This document shows, in pieces, positions 32,798-38,459 of a stretch of DNA of 38,459 nt. The notes under the pieces are model-generated. The model saw nothing but the letters and a program-made list of their open reading frames with translations, had not been told where the DNA came from and did not search any database. The first letter of the stretch is position 1. Each line of letters starts with the position of its first letter. Location: assembly GCF_001499995.1 (NCBI RefSeq), contig NZ_LQIU01000037.1, forward strand, positions 1-38,459. The letters are read 5' to 3'. The position numbers were made by a program, and so were the translations under genes. This DNA is from Mycobacterium sp. IS-1496. GTDB lineage: Bacteria > Actinomycetota > Actinomycetes > Mycobacteriales > Mycobacteriaceae.

Positions 32798-33754
32798 TTA
32801 CGCCGCGCTCCGGCGGCGGGTCAGGGTCTCCAGCAGCGGCGGCCACGGCCACTCGCCGCCCGCCCGGCCCCGCGGCGCCTTCAGGAACGCCAGGCCCAGG
32901 ATGAACCCGAAGATGACGTGGCCGACCAGGGTGATCGTGACCGTCGCCGGTGTCAGCGGGAACATCATCTCCTGACCGCGCGGGGCCAGCGCGACGGTCG
33001 CGATCAGCCCGGCCCAGGTGGGGAAGACGGCGAAGGCGACCGCCGCGGCCACGGCCTTGACGTTCGACCAGCGGTCGATGCCCAAGGCGAACGCGACGAC
33101 GAAGAACGCGACCCCCAGCCCGCCGCCGTCACCGATGTAGCGCCACACGTAGCCGACCGCGGCGCTGCCGGTGGTGTCCGGCTCACCGGTGACCCAGGAG
33201 CCCATCACGGGGATGAAGTCCTCCATCAAGCCGAGGACGTGGACGGCGAACAACCGGGCGGCGTCGTAGACGATGCAGGCCACCATGCCGGCGATCAGGC
33301 CGCGCCCGACGATCATGTCGGTGCGGTGCGGTGCGAACACGATGACCGCGCCGACGACGGCGGTCAGCGCGATGATCGCCACCGAGGTGGTGGCCTGCGG
33401 GACCAGGCCGAACACGTCGACCGAGATACCCAGGATCGGCATCGACGCCAGCAGCAGGATCACCAGGATCCGCGCGATCTGCCACATGCCGGGCGGGGCG
33501 GGGTCGACGGCGTCCAGATCGGCGTACCGCTGCCGCACGGTGTTGGTGACGTTGCCGATGACGATGCTGGGCAGCCGCACGGTCTTGCCGACCGCCGTGC
33601 TCACCGCATGCCGGTGCTCGGCGCGCAGTCGCGTGGTCTCGGGGTCGTCGAGGGTGACGTCGGTCGGCAGCGGCCTGAGCAGATCGGCGTTGCGCATCCG
33701 CACGGTCTCGTCGTGGCCCCGGCGGGGGGAGTTGGTCGATGCTGTCGCAACCAT
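32798..33754 (-). CDS. Multi-pass membrane protein of unknown function
   Basis: The 318-residue protein has an N-terminal cytoplasmic region of about 95 residues with NTVRQRYADLDAVDPAPPG. Six to seven hydrophobic segments follow, for example ILVILLLASMPILGISVDVF, IIALTAVVGAVIVFAP, GLGVAFFVVAFALGI and VTITLVGHVIFGFILGLAFL. I do not recognise the family. The ATG at 33754 follows GAGGAACC; an ATG at 33796 would add 14 residues. It ends about 110 bp from the FHA gene start on the same strand. Confidence 0.75.
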   Translation of the reverse strand: MVATASTNSPRRGHDETVRMRNADLLRPLPTDVTLDDPETTRLRAEHRHAVSTAVGKTVRLPSIVIGNVTNTVRQRYADLDAVDPAPPGMWQIARILVILLLASMPILGISVDVFGLVPQATTSVAIIALTAVVGAVIVFAPHRTDMIVGRGLIAGMVACIVYDAARLFAVHVLGLMEDFIPVMGSWVTGEPDTTGSAAVGYVWRYIGDGGGLGVAFFVVAFALGIDRWSNVKAVAAAVAFAVFPTWAGLIATVALAPRGQEMMFPLTPATVTITLVGHVIFGFILGLAFLKAPRGRAGGEWPWPPLLETLTRRRSAA

Positions 33755-33940
33755 GAGGTTCCTCGATGTCGTTTCGTCGTGTGGGAGGGACGACATTCAT
33801 CCTGGTGAGCCGGCCGCGACGGCGTAATCGCGCGGAAGCCAGATTCGGGTGCCCGCGGGTAAGACTTTCCTGTCCGGCGGGTAAGGCCGCCCCGGGCGCG
33901 GGAAGCCGGTTCACCGTGCGCGGGGCGGGTATGCGCAGGT

Positions 33941-34810
33941 ATGCGCGCCGATCAGATCGACCCGGCCGCCGGGTGGGGGGTGCACAGCAGTCTCGCCGCG
34001 CGGTTCGCCGGCCGCCTCGCCGCCGTCCGGAACTGCGTGGAGCCCCGATACGTGCGAGCGGACTGGGCCGAACGCAACGAGCAGCTGGCGCGCGACCTGC
34101 TGCCGGTGCCGCCGCCGGACTTCCTGTCCCACCCGGCCATCCGCTTCCAGATGCTGATGGGCGAGCGCATCCTGCCGCATGAGTTGCCGTACGTGCGTGA
34201 GCACCTCGGTGACGACGCGCTGCTGGCCGAGGACGCGGTGGGCGCACCGCCGACGGTCCCGGTGCCCGGCACCGACATCCGCACCTCACCCAATACGGTG
34301 CACCAGCTGTACCACCTGCTGCGCTATCAGGACGCCACCGGGTGGCGGGTGCGCGACGCCTCGACGGTCGTCGAGTGGGGCGGCGGGTTCGGCAGCCTGA
34401 TGCGGCTGGTCGTGCGCCTGCACGGCGGTGGGCCCACCTGCGTGATCATCGACACCCCGGTCTTCAGCGCGGTGCAGTGGCTGTATCTGTCCGCCGTCCT
34501 CGGGGAGGACCACGTCGTGCTGCACCACGGCGCGCCGGTCCGGCCGGAACCGGGACGCGTCAACCTCGTCCCGATCGGACTGGTCGGCGACCTGGACGTC
34601 GACGCCGATCTGTTCGTCTCGAACTGGGCGCTCAACGAAAGCATGCCTGCCGCGCAGCGGGACGTGGTGGCGCGGCGCTGGTTCGGCGCGGAGTCACTGC
34701 TGCTCGCCATGCACGCGGGGGATCCGTTCGCGGCCGTCGCCCTCGACCACGGGGCGCGGGCGGTGCTGGTCGGCGACTTCTTGCCGGGCCAGCAGTACCT
34801 CGTCTGCTAG
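33941..34810 (+). CDS. Putative sugar O-methyltransferase-like protein
   Basis: The 289-residue protein has a likely SAM-binding loop VVEWGGGFGSLMRLVVRL near residue 142 and a second strand CVIIDTPVFSAVQWLYLSAV near 167. The segment LFVSNWALNESMPAAQRDVV resembles the putative sugar O-methyltransferase family. The substrate is unknown; the usual polysaccharide-locus neighbours are missing. The start at 33941 lies in a region with repeated GGTATGCGC words, so the exact start is uncertain. Its stop overlaps the convergent SDR stop by 4 bp. Confidence 0.68.
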   Translation: MRADQIDPAAGWGVHSSLAARFAGRLAAVRNCVEPRYVRADWAERNEQLARDLLPVPPPDFLSHPAIRFQMLMGERILPHELPYVREHLGDDALLAEDAVGAPPTVPVPGTDIRTSPNTVHQLYHLLRYQDATGWRVRDASTVVEWGGGFGSLMRLVVRLHGGGPTCVIIDTPVFSAVQWLYLSAVLGEDHVVLHHGAPVRPEPGRVNLVPIGLVGDLDVDADLFVSNWALNESMPAAQRDVVARRWFGAESLLLAMHAGDPFAAVALDHGARAVLVGDFLPGQQYLVC

Positions 34811-35577
34811 GTGATCGTGACGCCACCGTCGACGACGATGGTCTGTCCGGTCACGTAGCCGCCGGCGTCCGACGCCAGCCACACCAGCGTGGCGGCCAGC
34901 TCCTCGGGATCGCCGGTGCGGCCGAGGGCCGCGCGTTCGACGACGCTCTCGAGGTATCCGGGTTTGTATTGATCGGTCATCTCGGATTCGAAGAACCCCG
35001 GTGCGATGGCGTTGACGCGGATGCCCTTGCGGGTTCCCCACTGCTGGGCCAGGTCTCGCGTCAAGCCGGCGATCGCCGCCTTGCTGGCGCTGTACGCCGC
35101 CTGCGGCAGACCGGCGGTGGTGATGCCGAGGATGCTCGAGATGTTGACGATCGAACTGCCCGGACCCATCACCCGCCCGCAGGCCTGCGCCGCCCAGTAC
35201 GACCCGTTGAGGTTGACGTCCACGACGGCCCGGAACTCCTCCGGCGTCTCGCGGGTGGCCGGTACGGCGGTGCCGACACCGGCGTTGTTGACCAGCACGT
35301 CGACGTGTCCGAACTCGGCCATCGCCGCGTCGACCATCGCCTGGCACTGCGCCGGGTCGGCGACGTCGGTGGCCACGGACAGCGCGCGGCGGCCGGCCGA
35401 GCGCACCAGCTCGGCGGTGCCTTCGAGCTTCTCGACGCGGCGGGCGGCCAGCACGACGTCGGCGCCGGCTTCGGCGCACGCCTTGGCGAACGACACACCG
35501 AGACCCGAGGAGGCGCCGGTGACGATGACGACCTTGTCGTCGAGACGGAATCTGTCCAGGACGGGCATGGAGGTCAT
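34807..35577 (-). CDS. Short-chain dehydrogenase/reductase
   Basis: The classical SDR of 256 residues has cofactor motif GASSGLGVSFAKA near residue 21, NNAGVG near 97, and catalytic Ser (NISSILG) with Tyr-x3-Lys in AYSASKAAIAG near 165. The proline-glycine segment IAPGFFESEMT precedes the C-terminal dimer strand GGYVTGQTIVVDGG. The N-terminus MPVLDRFRLDDKVVIVTG resembles the SDR near 12 kb. The ATG at 35577 or an in-frame ATG at 35568 could start it. It is divergent from the frameshifted AraC regulator. Confidence 0.9.
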   Translation of the reverse strand: MTSMPVLDRFRLDDKVVIVTGASSGLGVSFAKACAEAGADVVLAARRVEKLEGTAELVRSAGRRALSVATDVADPAQCQAMVDAAMAEFGHVDVLVNNAGVGTAVPATRETPEEFRAVVDVNLNGSYWAAQACGRVMGPGSSIVNISSILGITTAGLPQAAYSASKAAIAGLTRDLAQQWGTRKGIRVNAIAPGFFESEMTDQYKPGYLESVVERAALGRTGDPEELAATLVWLASDAGGYVTGQTIVVDGGVTIT

Positions 35578-35717
35578 CCCACCACACCCACCCGAGGCGG
35601 TATCCGGGACGTCCGCGGGGTCGTCGGGCCATCCGCCGGGCGGTCGGCGCCGAATTGGCTAAGGTGAGCACCAACCAGGGGGTTCAGCACCAGCCCCGCA
35701 CTGCGTCATGCGCAGAG

Positions 35718-36709
35718 GTGAATCCCATAGCCCCACAGTTCGACTCCCTGGTGATGCCGTCGCGGACCCGCAGGGAGATCAAGGATCCTGACAAAGCGGC
35801 GGCGTTCCTGGACGACGCCTACGGCTCCCGCCTGCGCTTGTCGCGGCTCGCCGATCCGGTCGCCGGCCCAGTGCTGACCCACACCCGCCACGACGCCGGC
35901 GCCTTCGTGATCGACGACGTCGAAGTGGTGGGCAGTTTCACCTCGTCTCCGGACCCGATGCACAAGGTGACGGCGGTGTGGGCGAACCGGGGCCGGATCG
36001 CGAGCCGGTGCGCCGGTGTCGGCGGCCGTGCCCGTGCCGGCGAGGTCGCGCTGCTCGCCCAACCCGACCTGCCCCACGACGCGGAGGCCGAGGACATCGC
36101 GGTGACGACGGTGCTGCTCGACCCGGCGCTCGTCGCCGGCGTCGCAACCGGCGTGCCGCATGCGCAGGCCCGGCCGATCAGGTTCTCCGGTTTCAGCCCG
36201 TCGACGATCCGGCGACAAGGCTGTGGCAGCGGACCGTGCGCTACGTCAGAGACGGTGTGCTCGCCGACGACTCACTGGCCACCCCGCTGGTGCTCGGTCA
36301 CGCCGCGCGACTGCTCGCCGCGGTCACCGTCGCGGCGTTCCCGACCACGGCGGGCATCGAGTCGACCGTCTACGACCACGACGCGAAACCGGTGCTGCTG
36401 CGGCGGGCGACCGACTTCATCGAGGAGAACCTCGGCAACGACATCGCCCTCGCCGACATCGCCGCCGCCATCCACGTCTCGCCGCGCGCGGTGCAGTACA
36501 TGTTCCGGCGCCACCTGGAGACGACGCCGCTGCAACACCTGCGGCGCTTACGCCTGCACCGAGCACATCAGGATCTGCGGGCCGGCGACCCCGGCCATGA
36601 CACCGTCACCACCATCGCGGCGCGGTGGGGTTTCGCGCACACCGGCCGGTTCGCGGTGCTCTACCGGCACACGTACGGGCAGAGTCCGCACACGACACTG
36701 CGGGGATGA
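35718..36709 (+). pseudogene. AraC-family transcriptional regulator, frameshifted
   Basis: Two frames together make an AraC regulator of about 330 residues. The first frame gives the N-terminal ligand/AraC-binding-like domain (VNPIAPQFDSLVMPSRTRRE to PIRFSGFSP). The second continues with VDDPATRLWQRTVRYVRDG and ends in a double HTH (IALADIAAAIHVSPRAVQYM, then TIAARWGFAHTGRFAVLYR). The junction is a run of Cs at 36197-36199, where one base seems missing. It may be a true lesion or a sequencing error. GTG at 35718 is the chosen start; GTG at 35664 and ATG at 35754 are alternatives. It probably once controlled the divergent SDR. Confidence 0.8.
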
Positions 36710-36724
36710 CCTGGGCCGTTCGGT

Positions 36725-37591
36725 CTAGAGCTTGCCCATCACGTTCTCCGCGAACCATTCGAGGTTGCGGATCTTGTCCTCGAGCGGTTCGGTGTCCGGG
36801 CCGGTGATGTAGGGGATGCGGAAGCCGACGATGACGTCGGTGACGCCCTTGTCCTCCAGCCGTTTGATGCCGTCGAGGCTGAACGCGTCGACCGAGATCA
36901 CGTGGATCTCGAACGGGCCCGTGGCGCCCTGCTCCGCACGGAACTTGTTCAGTTTGGCGATGAACCCGTCGAGTTCCCCTGGATCGCCGCCGCCGTGCAT
37001 CCAGCCGTCGCAACGCGCCGCGCGCCGCAGGGCGGCATCGGCGTGGCCGCCGACCAGGATTGGCACCGGCTTCGTCGGGGCGGGGGTCATCTTCGTCTTG
37101 GGGATGTCGTAAAACTCGCCGTGGAACTCGAAGTACTCCCCGGTGGTGAGGCCGCGGATGATCTCGATGCATTCGTCCATCCGCTTGCCCCGCTTGGCGA
37201 ACGGCACGTTCATCAGCTCGTAGTCCTCCGGCCACGGGCTGGTGCCGACACCGAGGCCGAGCCGGTTGTCGAACATCGCCGCCAGCGACCCGGCCTGCTT
37301 GGCGACCAGTGCGGGCGGGCGGATCGGCAGCTTGAGCACGAAGAAGTTGAACCGCAACGTGGTCGTCACCGCGCACAGCGCGCTCGCCAGCACGAAGGAC
37401 TCGATGAACGCCTTGCCGTCGAGGAACTCGCGGCTGCCGTCGGGCGTGTAGGGGTATGTCGAGTCGGATTCGAAGGGGTACGCCACGCTGTCGGGGATCG
37501 TCATCGCGTCGTAGCCCGCGGCCTCGGCGGCCTTGGCCAGCGGGATGTAGTACGTCGGGTCGGTCATCGCCTCGGCGTAGGTGAACCGCAC
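36725..37591 (-). CDS. LLM-class F420-dependent oxidoreductase under a KstR-like site
   Basis: The 288-residue luciferase-like barrel starts MRFTYAEAMTDPTYYIPLAK (GTG start behind AGGAGG). GYDAMTIPDSVAYPF occurs near residue 28, FNFFVLKLPIRPPALVAKQ near 80, and RLGLGVGTSPWPEDYELMNV near 108, the segment expected near the F420 phosphate. GHADAALRRAARCDGWM follows near 180. Mycobacterial relatives use F420. The near-ideal KstR palindrome 30 bp upstream suggests a role in sterol or steroid breakdown. The reaction is unknown. It ends 15 bp from the stop of the frameshifted AraC gene. Confidence 0.88.
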   Translation of the reverse strand: MRFTYAEAMTDPTYYIPLAKAAEAAGYDAMTIPDSVAYPFESDSTYPYTPDGSREFLDGKAFIESFVLASALCAVTTTLRFNFFVLKLPIRPPALVAKQAGSLAAMFDNRLGLGVGTSPWPEDYELMNVPFAKRGKRMDECIEIIRGLTTGEYFEFHGEFYDIPKTKMTPAPTKPVPILVGGHADAALRRAARCDGWMHGGGDPGELDGFIAKLNKFRAEQGATGPFEIHVISVDAFSLDGIKRLEDKGVTDVIVGFRIPYITGPDTEPLEDKIRNLEWFAENVMGKL

Positions 37592-37618
37592 AGCGCCTCC
37601 TCGGGTCGGTGCTCGAAT

Positions 37619-37636
37619 ACTAGAACGTGTTCTAGT
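37619..37636. promoter_or_regulatory. KstR-like operator upstream of the LLM oxidoreductase gene
   Basis: ACTAGAACGTGTTCTAGT has 8-bp arms that pair perfectly around GT and contains TnnAACnnGTTnnA in full (37621-37634). It lies 27-30 bp upstream of the GTG start, where a bound repressor would cover the promoter or early transcript. It also lies 40 bp upstream of the divergent DUF4235 gene, which might share the control. Confidence 0.75.
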
Positions 37637-37675
37637 CCGATGTTTGAAGATTGACGGGTCGGGAACGCCACGCCC

Positions 37676-37945
37676 GTGAGTGTGGCGAAAACCTTCTACA
37701 AGCCCCTGGCCCTTGCGAGCAGCATCGGGGGCGGTCTCATAGCCGGCAAGATCTTCTCCGAGATCTGGCAGCGCGCCAATCCCTCGGGCACCGAGCCGCC
37801 GGATCCCGAGGACCTGCAGAGCTCCGCGAAGGAGATCTTCGTCGCCGCCGCCATCCAGGGTCTGATCGTCGGCATCGTCCGCGCCGCGCTCGCGCGGGGA
37901 CAGGCCAAGGGATTCGCCGCGCTGGCCAACGAGAATCCGGAGTAA
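37676..37945 (+). CDS. DUF4235 small membrane protein
   Basis: The 89-residue protein matches DUF4235, which is widespread in actinobacteria: FYKPLALASSIGGGLIAGKI as first hydrophobic helix, FSEIWQRANPSGTEPPDPED as the linker, and FVAAAIQGLIVGIVRAALARG as second helix. It is likely a small two-helix membrane protein of unknown function. The GTG start is chosen because it precedes the conserved N-terminus. Confidence 0.85.
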   Translation: MSVAKTFYKPLALASSIGGGLIAGKIFSEIWQRANPSGTEPPDPEDLQSSAKEIFVAAAIQGLIVGIVRAALARGQAKGFAALANENPE

Positions 37946-37968
37946 GCCTCAGCGGGCATCATGAGCCA

Positions 37969-38382
37969 GTGCGCACCCGGCGGACCTGGCTCACCCGTAA
38001 CGTCCGACTGCTGTCGGCGGTGTCGTTCCTCCAGGACGCCGCCAGTGAGTTGCTCTATCCGCTGCTGCCGATCTACCTCACCTCGGTGTTGGGTGCCCCG
38101 GCCGCAGTGGTCGGAACGGTGGAGGGTGTCGCCGAAGGTGCGGCCTCGCTGACCAAGCTGGCCTCCGGGCCGCTGGGCGACCGCTTCTCCAGACGTCCGC
38201 TGATCGCCACCGGGTACGGGATGGCGGCGCTGGGCAAGGTGATCGTGGCCGCCGCGGGATCCTGGCCGGGCGTGCTGGCCGGCCGCGTGACCGACCGGCT
38301 CGGCAAGGGCATCCGCGGCGCACCGCGCGACGCATTGCTGGTCTCCGGCGCCCCCCCCGCCGCCCGGGGCCGGGTATTCGGA
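37969..38382 (+). pseudogene. MFS transporter, truncated by an IS
   Basis: About 138 residues of an MFS drug-type transporter remain: VRTRRTWLTRNVRLLSAVSF, SELLYPLLPIYLTSVLG (TM1), AEGAASLTKLASGPLGDRFSRR (TM2 and the conserved loop), GYGMAALGKVIVAAAG and DRLGKGIRGAPRDALL. The family part stops at ARGRVFG; relatives continue with GFHRAMDT-like residues, but here the frame enters IS sequence and stops at 38436. A full-length transporter would be about 400 residues. The rest may lie beyond the IS. The GTG start is inferred. Confidence 0.8.
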
Positions 38383-38459
38383 GGCGGTTTCAAGCGGTCG
38401 ATGCAACAGCTGGTGGGTTGGACAGTAGTTGGTTGAGGGCTTCGGCCGGTGTTTTCCAG
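38383..38459 (-). mobile_element. End of an IS30-like insertion sequence with transposase C-terminus
   Basis: Read on the minus strand, the last 69 bases encode WKTPAEALNQLLSNPPAVAS followed by TA and a TGA at 38390-38392. KTPAEAL near the C-terminus is a hallmark of IS30-family transposases. The terminal repeat (38383-38407) begins exactly where the MFS similarity ends and matches the IS end at window position 58-82 in inverted orientation. The rest of the element lies outside the window. Confidence 0.7.

Noticed and set aside
38351..38358. Run of eight Cs in the MFS gene as a possible frameshift site
   Set aside because: Family similarity stays in the same frame on both sides, so no frameshift is indicated.
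1..38459. CRISPR arrays, rRNA genes or prophage modules
   Set aside because: No regularly spaced direct repeats, ribosomal RNA sequences or phage structural genes were seen.

Overview
The window is chromosomal DNA of a high-GC actinobacterium, almost certainly a rapidly growing Mycobacterium (Mycolicibacterium). The evidence is the set of families: SigK/RskA, F420-dependent luciferase-like oxidoreductases, Ku with a lysine-rich tail, a 758-residue POL-PE-LIG LigD, a 13E12-type DUF222/HNH protein, a DUF4235 protein, KstR-type operators and a mycobacterial SOS box. Many genes start with GTG. Both window edges lie inside related but non-identical insertion-sequence ends (probably IS30 family), so the window may be a contig bounded by repeats. 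All family names rest on reading the translated sequence; no database search was run.

Layout. 1-85: right end of an IS. 127-199: tRNA-Arg(CCT). 232-3649: F420-type oxidoreductase, a YbdK-like glutamate-cysteine ligase with a perfect 14-bp stem-loop in its leader, then rskA and sigK. 3714-4493: DUF1365 gene behind a SigK-like promoter. 4534-7529: YtcJ-like amidohydrolase and an APC permease. 7456-9822: an mntH transporter gene directly coupled to a fused gamma-glutamylcyclotransferase/poly-gamma-glutamate hydrolase. 9970-10760: three tandem tiny secreted paralogues. 10794-12668: a dihydrodipicolinate-reductase-like enzyme and an SDR behind a KstR-like box.

12835-23946 is the most structured part. 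Ku and LigD, the two-protein NHEJ machine, lie at the outer ends of two divergent sugar-alcohol operons. Leftward runs mannitol 2-dehydrogenase, a PfkB kinase and ku. Rightward runs a SorC-type regulator, a lipoprotein binding protein, two permeases, an ATPase and ligD. The sugar genes give a complete route: uptake of a polyol such as mannitol, oxidation to fructose, phosphorylation. A perfect palindromic operator sits at the centre. Next comes an HNH/DUF222 gene with a LexA-type SOS box (24007-25723).

25829-28922: a haloalkane dehalogenase remnant, a PLP decarboxylase, RNase HI, a small HhH protein and a VOC protein. 29099-32690: a membrane Ser/Thr kinase with twelve kelch motifs, convergent with an FHA-HTH regulator; this is the best candidate for an unusual signalling pair. 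32798-38459: a membrane protein, a methyltransferase-like protein, an SDR, a frameshifted AraC regulator, an F420-type oxidoreductase behind a near-ideal KstR site, a DUF4235 protein, and an MFS gene cut short by an IS.
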